Positions 45,183-55,189 of a stretch of DNA of 64,000 nt are shown piece after piece. Position numbers and translations under genes: made by a program. The notes beneath the pieces were generated by a model that did not search any database, was not told where the DNA came from, and was given only the letters and a program-made list of their open reading frames with translations. The stretch comes from Capillidium heterosporum (Eukaryota > Entomophthoromycota > Entomophthoromycetes > Entomophthorales > Capillidiaceae): contig WBMQ01000006.1 in assembly GCA_016630905.1 (NCBI GenBank), positions 1,116,001 through 1,180,000 on the forward strand, written 5' to 3'. Each line of letters starts with the position of its first letter. The first letter of the stretch is position 1.

Positions 45183-48100
45183 ATGATAAAGTTTAAACAG
45201 ACCTTCATACTACTATATAGTTACCTAATTCTATTTTCCACTTATGGGGCTTCTGAGAATTTTGATTTAGGATTGGCCTTAGTCAGCAACTTCATTCGGA
45301 GTGGATCTAATGCCTTCAGCAACGCTATCGAGATGAGTCCATTGTCGACCGAGGAAAATACCAGTGGTAGATCCCGAACAGAAAGTAGCAACACTAACCG
45401 ACCAACTGTGAAATCAAAGGATCATGTAGTAATTCAAATAGACCCAGTGCAGAGCTCAGTCCAGAGACCAGCGCAGCCTCCTTCAAGCTCTCCAAAACTA
45501 ATAGATAGATTCAAAGGCGCAGTAAATAGTCTATTAGACACATCAAAATCAAATAAACGTTATAACTTGGTGAGAAATAGTGCAAATGCTGGTTTTGGCA
45601 TCACTGCCTTAGCTACCGGGAATCCAGAGGTCAAGTTGACGAAAGATTCCATATCAGCGGCTGGAGATGTGGCAGGCGTAGCCATTAACGCCATTAAAGG
45701 CAAGAACAAAGTAGATGCTGCCGCCCCAAAGAAAAAGCTGGAGGTAAAAAGCGAAGTCAACCATAAAACAGGTGCCAGTATTGTGACCGCTGGTGGATCC
45801 TTGTTTTCGATGGCTGGAGAAGTAGTGAAGTATGTGAACACCGATAAACTTGACAGACTTAATGATATTGGAAACAACCTCAAAATTATCGGTTCTGGTA
45901 CGAAGATGATCTCCCATGTGGTGGGAGAAATACCAACCTTTCAGAAATGGCGGGAGTCACGCAAGATTTTAAAAGACGGTGGTGTTAAAGTGAAGGCTTT
46001 ATCTACAGAAGGACCATCCCATCCACTAGACAAATTGACCGAAGCACACCTGACAGCAAAAAATGAATTAAAAGCAACAAAGGAGAACAACAAACACATA
46101 TCCAACGGCAAAAAGCTAAAGGCTGCCGCATTATCAGTAGTTGGAAACGTCGCATCCTTTTGTGGAAATATTGCAACTGCTACAGGTGCAAATTCTGTAT
46201 TAACGACGGGATTCGCCATACCCTCCATATTTGCTGGTTTATATTCAGCAAAGGTGGAAAAGGATCGGTTAGCGCTAAAGACACAGGAGGAAAATATAGC
46301 TGAACAAGTGAAGAAGAAGGGAGATACTTTGAAGAAGGAGGCGCCCAGGATATTTACTGAACAGAGTAAGGTAAATATAGCTACTAAAAAGGCGAATATG
46401 AGCAAGGAGGAGCTCCAACGGCAGAAGGGGATGACCTTGGAGGACCACAAACTTCAGCAGAAGAAAGTTGGTTCCAAGTTGCCTTTCAACGATGATATGA
46501 GAGCATACCAAAAGCCCAATGGGATAAGCGACAATAAACCATATAATCCTCCTCTTAAAAACAAAGGCAAAGACCACGCGAAGCCTTTCAAATCGAAGAA
46601 AGATAGTCGGACGAGTAAACAGTTGGATAGGGATGATGGTCGCTGGTCACGCTGGGGGGAACCTTCTACTTCGGGACAGCCGTCCACTTCGAAATCCAGT
46701 ATGAGCTGTAAGAGAGGTTTAGATGGATTGGCATGCAGGCTCAACTTCAGCAAGAGCAAATCGAAAGGTACCTCAGCTAAACCCAGCGCAGCCTCAAAAG
46801 CATCAGGAAAAGGGAAACTCGACGGCTCGAAGAAATCGACACCTTCCAAGACAGCAAGTGGTAAAAAACCTACGAGTCCTAACAAGACCAATAGTGATAA
46901 GAAGTCTACTGGTTCCAAGAAGGGTAGGAGTGTTAAGGGTAGCTCTAATGGGCCGAAAGCTTTTACAAAGGCCGGTAAACCCACGAAATCTGCTAGTTCC
47001 AAGAAAACCAGTGGTTTCAAAAAGTTTACAACTTCTAAGAAGGCCGCCAGTGTTTCGAAATCAACTAATTCTAAGAAGGCTGGCGCTATTAAAGGTGGTT
47101 CCAACAAGACATCGGTAATTAAGAAAGCTAACGGAGTTAGTAAATCCACCAATTTGAATAAGGCCAAAGGTATAAAATCAAAATTTTCAAAGGCTGATAG
47201 CGGTAAGAAGCTTATTAATTCTAATATGAGTAGTTCCAATAAATCAACAAATTCAAAGAAGATCGGTAGTGCTAAAGGTGGCTTTATCAAGGCAACAGTT
47301 TCAAAGAAGACTAGTGGTATCAAGAAGTCGACCAATTCCAAGACCGGGGGTACTAAGGGTGGTGGTAAAAAGCTAAAAACTTTTAAAAAGACCGGCAAAA
47401 CTACGAAACCTACTAATTCTAAGAAGGTTGAGGATTTCAACAAGTCAAAGACTCTCAAAAAGACCAACAGTACTACGAAATCAGCTAATTCTAAGAAGGT
47501 CGAAGGTGCTAAGGCTGGTGGTAAAAAGCGAGCGACTTCCAAGAAGATTAGAAGTGATAAAGGTGTCACTAGCAATCCAATAGCTTTTAAGAAGACCAGC
47601 AAAGCTACGAAGCCTACAAATCCCAAGACGTTAAAGGGTGCTAAAAAACCAACAGCATATAAGACCAACGGCGCTAAGAAATTAATTACATCCAAGAAGT
47701 CCAGCGGATCTAGCAACTCTAATACTTCCAAGAGGACTAGTGAAACAAAAGGCGGTATTAAAAAACCTACTGTTTCGAAAAAAACTTCTATTCAGAAGAA
47801 AGCATTACTTTTCAAGAACACTTCCACTCCAAAGAAAGCTATGCCATTAAAGAAGGCTATATCACCAAAGAAGGCCATGCTAGCTCCTAAGAAAACCCCT
47901 ACTTCCAAGAAAGCTGCATCACCAAAGAAAGCCATTCCTACCCCAAAGAAAGCTGCACCACCAAAGAAGATCATACCAGTTTCCAAGAAAACCTCCGCTT
48001 CCAAGAAAGCCCCTGCCCCAAAGAAGGCTATATCAGCTAAGAAAGCTTCTATTCAAAAGAAAGCTGCACCATCAAAGAAGACCATACCAGCTTCTAAGAA

Positions 48101-48260
48101 AGCCTCTGCTCCTAAGAAAGCCGCATCCCCCAAAAAAGCCATTCCTATTCCTAAAAAAGCTGTATTATCAAAGAAGGCTATACCAGCTCTTAAGAAAACT
48201 CCTACCCCAAAGAAAGCTGTGCCACTTCCCAAGAAAGCATCTATTCCTCGTAAAAAATAA
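45183..48260 (+). CDS. Secreted Gly/Ala-rich plus lysine/serine-rich repeat protein
   Basis: Not recognised. 1025 residues from ATG 45183 (the frame is open a little upstream without an ATG). The N-terminus MIKFKQTFILLYSYLILFST-YGA is a clear signal peptide. Residues about 100-360 carry three Gly/Ala-rich hydrophobic helices: NSANAGFGITALATGN near 136, GASIVTAGGSLFSMAGEVV near 196-214, and SVVGNVASFCGNIATATGAN near 318-337. A Lys/Gln-rich linker follows. From about residue 520 to the end the protein is almost wholly Lys, Ser, Thr, Ala, Gly and Pro, first as degenerate units around SKK, then as short KKA-x-P units of 6-8 residues (SKKASAPKKAASPKKAIP). The tail resembles histone H1, but the signal peptide predicts export. 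It might be a wall-binding or polyanion-binding protein. Single exon. Length may vary between strains because of the repeats. Confidence 0.78.
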   Translation: MIKFKQTFILLYSYLILFSTYGASENFDLGLALVSNFIRSGSNAFSNAIEMSPLSTEENTSGRSRTESSNTNRPTVKSKDHVVIQIDPVQSSVQRPAQPPSSSPKLIDRFKGAVNSLLDTSKSNKRYNLVRNSANAGFGITALATGNPEVKLTKDSISAAGDVAGVAINAIKGKNKVDAAAPKKKLEVKSEVNHKTGASIVTAGGSLFSMAGEVVKYVNTDKLDRLNDIGNNLKIIGSGTKMISHVVGEIPTFQKWRESRKILKDGGVKVKALSTEGPSHPLDKLTEAHLTAKNELKATKENNKHISNGKKLKAAALSVVGNVASFCGNIATATGANSVLTTGFAIPSIFAGLYSAKVEKDRLALKTQEENIAEQVKKKGDTLKKEAPRIFTEQSKVNIATKKANMSKEELQRQKGMTLEDHKLQQKKVGSKLPFNDDMRAYQKPNGISDNKPYNPPLKNKGKDHAKPFKSKKDSRTSKQLDRDDGRWSRWGEPSTSGQPSTSKSSMSCKRGLDGLACRLNFSKSKSKGTSAKPSAASKASGKGKLDGSKKSTPSKTASGKKPTSPNKTNSDKKSTGSKKGRSVKGSSNGPKAFTKAGKPTKSASSKKTSGFKKFTTSKKAASVSKSTNSKKAGAIKGGSNKTSVIKKANGVSKSTNLNKAKGIKSKFSKADSGKKLINSNMSSSNKSTNSKKIGSAKGGFIKATVSKKTSGIKKSTNSKTGGTKGGGKKLKTFKKTGKTTKPTNSKKVEDFNKSKTLKKTNSTTKSANSKKVEGAKAGGKKRATSKKIRSDKGVTSNPIAFKKTSKATKPTNPKTLKGAKKPTAYKTNGAKKLITSKKSSGSSNSNTSKRTSETKGGIKKPTVSKKTSIQKKALLFKNTSTPKKAMPLKKAISPKKAMLAPKKTPTSKKAASPKKAIPTPKKAAPPKKIIPVSKKTSASKKAPAPKKAISAKKASIQKKAAPSKKTIPASKKASAPKKAASPKKAIPIPKKAVLSKKAIPALKKTPTPKKAVPLPKKASIPRKK

Positions 48261-51137
48261 TAATAAAGTTTAGGCTTCTCTACCTATTCAACCAAATCCA
48301 AAATCACATACTTGCATAAATTTTTCTATAAACATTACTTACGTACTTGATAAAAAGGTTAGATTTTCTACCTTATTCTTTTGAACGTAGACTATATTCC
48401 CATTCAACAGTAGGATTTGTATCAGATTTCTTTTAACATTCAATAGTCGATATTGCTTTTCATAAATTTGTTTCAATATGAAGGAATCTATTAGATAGCT
48501 AATTTCAAATAGAAACTATAGTTATTAGTAAGGCAAAGGGTACTTGCAGTTCGATACATCTCTATGTATGGAAAGTTGGTTTAATTTTTGCTAGTATAAG
48601 TTTTGTAGTAATAAAAAAAGTAAATATTAACTTTATAGTTTGAAAATCCATTAACAAGTACAACATTAAACTCACTTGTTTTACTGGTTCCAACGAGTAA
48701 AGTACCTGTAGCTTCCTTTAAATAAAATCTGTAAATGAACCTAGAACTAATGGTTGCTACTATTAAATACTTGTTGATTTTAACATAAAACAATTTAATA
48801 AAGCTATTTTAATATTTTACCAATATGCTCTATTTATGTCTTAAAATCGGATTGAAGTTATCTATTTATCGACTGTTTATCTTTCTTTTGACCATCTTGT
48901 TACCTTACCCCTTTTGTGTAAAAAACTAACTGTCGTATAAATTTACTTCGCATAGATATATCTAAATAAAAATATTATATAAAAATGTAAATATAGGATA
49001 CCTTTATTTTACTCTTCACATTTCTTAATGATATTTTTTTCCTTACGATATCTATTTGTAAGGTGTAGGTATTTGGTAAATTCTTCGTTAAGACATTCAA
49101 GTCGATGACTCTGTTAAGCTATTATTAAAGCCTAATTAAAAGGCTCATCTATTATTAATGTCATTAAGCTTTGTTGAAGGGCTTTAAAACTCAAGATTGG
49201 TGTGATGGAATCGAGCTTTAGCAATTCATCCTTTTTGAAATTTAGTCTGAAGTCATAGTTCCAAACTACACCTATTTTCATTTTTATTTAGGATTATTGA
49301 AAATATTAGATTTCAATAATTTCGTTTTAACCTTGGAATAAAAGTGGAAATTTGGGATCAAGCTCTATGAATTCCAATTAGCAATTTATATTTTTAACTT
49401 CTGACTTTGGAATAATTCCTTAAATATTTTATCAAGGAGTGTACTATCTAATGGCAACCAGAATAACCAATTCAATTTTTGAGTTGGCAATGGGTTGTTC
49501 ACTATCAAAGTGTAGGTGAAATTCCCAACCTACCTATTATGGTTTAGATTTATATGTGGCAGAAAAAGTAATGATGTTATGGAAACTGGGCTGAAGCTAC
49601 TTTACAGCATAAAGGAATAATACTTGGATTATGTGAATAGGTTTCCTCTAGATAGGTGCATACCGATTGTAGATATAAGGGATTGCACTTGCTTTGCTTT
49701 ACATGTTATTTGAGATTATTAAATTGACTTTTCAATCCCAACATATGTTTAGTTTCAATACTATTTGCCAATAAAAATCTATCAAACTAACCTTATAATT
49801 TTGGAACCCATCAGCTATTGTAGATATGACGTTTATGTATAAACTGTCAGATTAGGTTGTTTTAATTTTAAAGTTTACATTAAAGTTTTATAACTCAATA
49901 CAATACCATACCAACAACATACTGCAGTAAAAGTTAAACTTGCAAATACGCTGAAGGTAAACTGGGTTATATTTATAGAATATCTATAGTATATGTTAGC
50001 TAAACTTTGCAACGCATATCGCTTTAACCTTAAATTAGGCTGTTATTTAAAAGAGTACCAATGGTACGATAATGAAGGCATCGTACATAACCTTGATATT
50101 GTCTATTGGCAAATTGAAATTAGTTTATACATATATATTAGATAATAAATGTATTTCTCTAGTGATTTCAGGTAACATACTCACAATTTAACATGAAAAT
50201 ATAAGTGGCGATGCAATGGTCAACTGATATCAATGTAGATATCATTATTGATTTCAATTGGGATATTCACTTTTCACCATAAACTATCTAGGTATCAACT
50301 ATAATAGTTTCCAGCTTGTAAAATATATATATAGTAAACATCTTTCAACCCGAGTAAACTTATATATTTGCCTGCTCTATCACATATTTAATCAATTGAA
50401 TCGGTACCTTTGTTGACCACCAACTTTTAATAAATCTATAATACCAGTCTAATACTAATAGGATGATTTTTATAAACTTTTTTACACAAGTAAAAATTCT
50501 ATATTATATTTATTCGGATTAGTTTTACGCCTTTTCATATAAATTTATTGTATAAAGGCGCATATTAAAGTAGGCAAAAAATAACAATCCTATTATTAGC
50601 ATTCACCAAAACCAACCCAAACAAGGAAAAATATTGTGGGTAAGCAAGGGGCTAAGAAACTTTCCCACAACAGTACATCACGGTGCATATACATAGCCTG
50701 GTATGGTGAATTAGCAATTAAAGCATATAAAATTGTATGAATTCTGTAGTTAAGGTATGGAGCCAGTTAGAACTGGGATAGTACTTCTAACTATACAAAT
50801 ATAAGGCAGTCAAATGTATGCCTAGTTCCAAAATTGACTAACAAAATTCACAAGGCTCTATCCTTTTACCTACTCTGTTAAATATACCCCAAAACGAAGG
50901 GATAATTGATGGAAACAACATTATAAAATGCAACAAAGTAGCATACGACTTTGAAAGGATAGACTGTTAAATTAAGCTTTGATTAAATTTTTATAATTTG
51001 TATCACTCTCATCACCAACCTTTCATTCCCAAAGTAAATAACAACCACTTGGTTCAAAAACCACTAATTTGACATCAACCAAAGGTAGCTCAGCTCGAAT
51101 CATTTCAACTTCAACCACTTAATACCATTGAACTTGC
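48261..51137. other. Long intergenic region, no gene seen
   Basis: About 2.9 kb of AT-rich DNA between two plus-strand genes. Small ORFs only (e.g. minus 48581-48793), none with a family signature. The last 120 bp before the next gene are C- and A-rich and include CAACTTCAACC at 51106-51116. Confidence 0.5.
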
Positions 51138-53465
51138 ATGCGTACCGAAAGTATATGCTCATCGACGTCCTACGACGCTAGGAACTATCACGGTGAAACT
51201 AACTACAAGGAGAACATAGCCAAATTTTTCGATTCCATAAAGGCTGGGTTTCCCATCTACTTGAGATCTTTCCTTCCCATAGTAAACTGGTTACCAAAGT
51301 ACAACCGAAGGTGGTTTTTACGAGATGTCATAGCCGGTATTACAATCGGCCTCCTGCTGATCCCCGAGTCGTTGGCTTACGCCAAGTTGGCTCATCTACC
51401 AGTGCAGTACGGATTGTATTCCAGCTTCATAGGACCTATGGTCTATAGCTTTTTGGGGACAACAAGAGAGATTACGGTTGGCCCAGCTTCGGTATTAGCA
51501 CTTCTGGTAGGACAAGCCGTCGTAAAAGTCCAATCTGAGTTTAGTGAGTTTAAGCCTCAGGATATCGCCGCTAGTCTGTCGTTTTACGCCTCCTTCATAG
51601 CTATATTCTTTGGTATCACTAGGCTAGCTAGCATTCTCGATCTTATACCAGAGCCGGTTATAATCGGATTTACTAGTGGAGCCGCCATGACGATTATACT
51701 TTCACAGCTACCGTCGTTGCTAGGGGTACCTAATGTTTCTAAAGAAGGCTCTGCGATTACACAAATCTACCAGCTATGTGTAAACCTTCCCAACCTAAGC
51801 TGGATCGATATAGTATTTGGTTTAGTGTCATTAGGGTTCATCTTACTGCTCAAATTTGGCACGGTTCCATACCTAAAGCGGGCGCCCTGGTTGTTCTACT
51901 TTAAAGTGGGTTCTAAAGGAATAGCCGTTATCCTATTTACGATAATATCTTTTGTTATAGCAAAGTACACTCCAAACTTCCAACTTCATGTCGTCGGCGA
52001 TGTACCAGCAGGTATAAAGGATGTAGGGATTCCAAACTTGGACCCTAGATTAATATCAAGCGCTTCTACCGAACTCATCCCCATAATCTTAGTCATGGTT
52101 TTGGAGCACGTGTCCATAAGCAGATTGTTCGCACGCAAGGGAAAGTACCAAGCATCGGCATCCCAAGAGCTATTCGCAGTAGGGGTCTGCAACCTCTCAG
52201 CATCTTTCATCTCAGCATTTCCAACCACTGGTTCCTTTACCAGATCGGCCGTCAACTATTCATCTTCGGTAGTTACACCGCTCAGCGGTATGGTAGTCGG
52301 GATTATAGTTCTTGCCGCCCTCTACCTACTGACTCCTGTTTTCTACTACATACCAAATGCGACTTTAGCAGCAGTTGTAGTGGCGGCAGCCTCATCCCTA
52401 GTTGCAGATTACACGACAGTTAGAGAGCTCTTCAGTATTCAGTTCTTTGAAGGGATTATTCTATTAGTTGCCGGTGCCTTGACCTTTTTTGTCAGCGCAG
52501 AGGTTGGCATTTTGACTGCTGTTGGCCTATCTATAATTCTTATGATTTATCGAATAGCTCGTCCACACGTATATCTTTTAGCTCAAGTCCTAGATAGACC
52601 TGACGCTTACATCGATCACAAGCACCCAAAATTTAAAACAGTTTCCCCAATACCCGGTGTTCTCATATTTAGACCACAGGAAAGCTTGACCTTCCCCAAC
52701 ATTGACTACATCAAGAACACCATCATCGATACTACAATAGAGCTTACTAATCCTGGTAAGCGGGATGAGGATACCAACAGTTACCTATGGACCGACGATA
52801 TTGTCACCAGATCTCGAAAAATTCGCAAGTATCGGAGCAAGCTTGGCAAGGAAAATGAAGGGATTAACGAAGTCCTTCCCAAGCTACGAGCAATTATCTT
52901 GGATTTCAGCGCCGTAAATACGTTGGATGCTTCCGGTATTGAGGGATTGTTGGAGATCCGAGAAGTACTATCGGACTACGCCGGCTACTTCAAAATCAAC
53001 GACCTTGAAAAGGACGATGAAAAGGGCGACGAAGATGACATCGAAGCCAAGAGTACACTGTTCGAGATGCATTTCGTTTCGGTCCATCCCAGTGTCATCA
53101 ATTTGCTGGATCGATCTGGGCTGACCAAGCAGATCTCCACTCATATCGATTTCAGTATTTTGGAAGCTCTGAAGCACACTGGTAAAAGTGGACATTCGAC
53201 TAGGAATGGATCCACCCAACTTATTGGTGACAATTCACTACCATTACGTAGCCCAAGACACTTCCCCGAACACTCACCTCCAAGCTCTCAGCCCATCAGA
53301 CATGTGAACTATACGACAACTATAGACCCGATCGCATACAAACCTTCCAAGTTCGTGCACCTTACTGTAGCTGATGCGGTAAGACGCCTCCAAAAACGTA
53401 TTGATGGTGTCGACCATCAGATGAGGACGATGACTGAAGAAGATATATTTAGCAGCTCAGTTTAA
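51138..53465 (+). CDS. SulP sulfate permease (Sul1/Sul2-type), copy 1
   Basis: Plasma-membrane sulfate:proton symporter of 775 residues, single exon. A cytosolic N-terminus of about 60 residues precedes the SulP core (about 66-490): DVIAGITIGLLLIPESLAYA, AHLPVQYGLYSSFIGPMVY, FLGTTREITVGPASVLALLV, the SISRLFARKGKY loop and FPTTGSFTRSAVNYSS. The STAS domain begins at PIPGVLIFRPQESLTFPN (about 510) and includes AIILDFSAVNTLDASGIEGL. It is interrupted by an acidic insert (EKDDEKGDEDD) and ends with VHPSVINLLDRSGL. A conserved tail, YKPSKFVHLTVADAVRRLQK, closes the protein and is shared with copy 2. All parts are intact. It is the head gene of a tandem pair. Confidence 0.97.
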   Translation: MRTESICSSTSYDARNYHGETNYKENIAKFFDSIKAGFPIYLRSFLPIVNWLPKYNRRWFLRDVIAGITIGLLLIPESLAYAKLAHLPVQYGLYSSFIGPMVYSFLGTTREITVGPASVLALLVGQAVVKVQSEFSEFKPQDIAASLSFYASFIAIFFGITRLASILDLIPEPVIIGFTSGAAMTIILSQLPSLLGVPNVSKEGSAITQIYQLCVNLPNLSWIDIVFGLVSLGFILLLKFGTVPYLKRAPWLFYFKVGSKGIAVILFTIISFVIAKYTPNFQLHVVGDVPAGIKDVGIPNLDPRLISSASTELIPIILVMVLEHVSISRLFARKGKYQASASQELFAVGVCNLSASFISAFPTTGSFTRSAVNYSSSVVTPLSGMVVGIIVLAALYLLTPVFYYIPNATLAAVVVAAASSLVADYTTVRELFSIQFFEGIILLVAGALTFFVSAEVGILTAVGLSIILMIYRIARPHVYLLAQVLDRPDAYIDHKHPKFKTVSPIPGVLIFRPQESLTFPNIDYIKNTIIDTTIELTNPGKRDEDTNSYLWTDDIVTRSRKIRKYRSKLGKENEGINEVLPKLRAIILDFSAVNTLDASGIEGLLEIREVLSDYAGYFKINDLEKDDEKGDEDDIEAKSTLFEMHFVSVHPSVINLLDRSGLTKQISTHIDFSILEALKHTGKSGHSTRNGSTQLIGDNSLPLRSPRHFPEHSPPSSQPIRHVNYTTTIDPIAYKPSKFVHLTVADAVRRLQKRIDGVDHQMRTMTEEDIFSSSV

Positions 53466-55189
53466 AGTAAATTTGGCATATAAATATCGGTATATGTAAC
53501 TGATGAACTAATCCTTTTTATATATAAAATATTTAACATTTCTTTCTTGGTAACTATATTGGTTTTAAGTACATTCTTGTAATAGCCTCTAATATTAATA
53601 TGAGATATATGTGTTTATGTATTAAAATATAGTTTGCAAATACATAGCAATAAAAGAACTAAATAAAATTTAAACCAATATGTTAAAAACATATAATTTT
53701 TAATCAACATTTGTGACCAATATCAACACAAACCTTAACTACTTAGTAACCGAAACTGTAGTGTCTTTTGGTAACTTTCACTTTCCGCTTTCTCATCTAA
53801 CTCCAGGCATGGTTTGTAACCTAGCTATCCATATAGTTGACTACACACCTTCCTAATATCGAATTGCAGTGGGATTATATCAGAAAACTATCAGTCCAGA
53901 AGGCTTTTGTCTTCAAATTCAATCTCATATTTGAGCGATTTATACTCAGCCACTACACCGACAGGATCGATCAATCAGCTTTTTATCATAGTTGTAACAC
54001 ATACATAACCAGACCCAAAGTCAATTGGTGCAGCCTAGTGTGAACCACTCATTAAATCTACAACTTGCGACATACCCACCCTATTTCAACTGCAGTTCAA
54101 TTTATCTGAATCTATGTTCAACAGAAATTCATACTCAGCAATATCCTAACTAATTTGTAGCTTGAGGAGAAAAGCAGTTAAACGTACATGTGTTCATATA
54201 GAGTAAACCCATATGTAAGGTTGTCACCGTTGTTTTCTCCATTGACGTTGAAGAATTCTGGGTCGACTATTTATCTTTATCGATAGAGAGCGATAAATAA
54301 AATCTGATAGTGATATTTCAAGGAACTTACTATATTAGTATTAAAGTTAGAGGAAAAGAATATATCTAGTCTTGAACTTCACTCTAAATATTATCGATTG
54401 GCAAAGACACATCTGAAGTTGGATATAAGTTGAGGGAGTACATTTAATAAACTTTGATGGAAAAATCTGACTATATTTGCAATTTTAAGTTAATATTTGG
54501 GAGTGTGTTTAGGAAATTCGGAATACTTTGCTGTAAAATTTCAAACTACTGTTTGCAATCCGCAGAATATTAAGGTAAAGGATGTTATGATCAAAGGCAA
54601 GCTAACAATCATTACTCACTATCTGAACGTAAAGAGTAAAATCTTCACATTCATTAAATGCTCTATTAGGCATCCATCAAGTACCCTATCTGAATAGATG
54701 CGTTACCACCCAGCATAATCATAGCTAGGTTTAGTATATTAGCAATTTACACTGCAGTAATCCCAGGTTCAGCAAGCTGGGGTATGGAGTCAACTCAATT
54801 TAAATACTGGATAACGAAAAAACTTTCAAAGGTTTATTGCTTTTCATCTAAATATATTTATGAGGGTTAAAAGGCTATCTAAATATATTCATGAGAAGCT
54901 GAGATTATATCTAAATATATTACTAAAGGCTAAAGGTATATCTAAATATATTCGTATTTATTGAATGATATAGATGCATCAAAAGTGTTGCTAGGGGATG
55001 TACTCATATAAATATTAGATCATTTATAATTGAAAATTGTAATCTCTTAGACTTATAGAATATATCTCCACCGTAGCAACCTTCAATTTTCTAATTAATT
55101 TATAGCTTTCTTGGTATTAAACCACTGTGTAACTTTGGTTCAACTCATCCATTTACATAAACTTCAATCACGCTCGTAACCTTGAAAGT
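53466..55189. other. Spacer between tandem SulP genes, with tandem repeat
   Basis: AT-rich 1.7-kb spacer. Plus ORFs 53837-54043 and 54497-54697 are not recognised. A four-copy 31-bp repeat occurs at 54843-54956 (listed separately). Confidence 0.5.
54843..54956 (+). repeat. Four-copy tandem repeat, unit 31-32 bp, core ATCTAAATATATT
   Basis: The core CTAAATATATT starts at 54848, 54879, 54911 and 54942, i.e. at steps of 31, 32 and 31 bp. The sequence between cores is only partly conserved (GAGG/GAGAAGCT/AAAGGCT-like), so the cores are conserved more than the spacers. The array ends about 235 bp before the ATG of SulP copy 2, where upstream regulatory sites would be expected. Confidence 0.75.

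Noticed and set aside
46454-47731. 425-codon minus-strand ORF, very Leu/Val/Phe-rich
   Set aside because: It is antisense to the lysine/serine repeat gene. SKK-type codons read backwards give Leu/Phe/Leu-rich text without stops. The sense frame has a signal peptide, ATG and stop.
46900-48250. CRISPR-like or DNA satellite reading of the repeat region
   Set aside because: Units are protein-level, irregular in length and codon-varied, with no unique spacers of constant size.
53837-54697. Two 66-68 codon plus-strand ORFs between the SulP genes
   Set aside because: No ATG context, domain or splice partner; AT-rich like the flanks.
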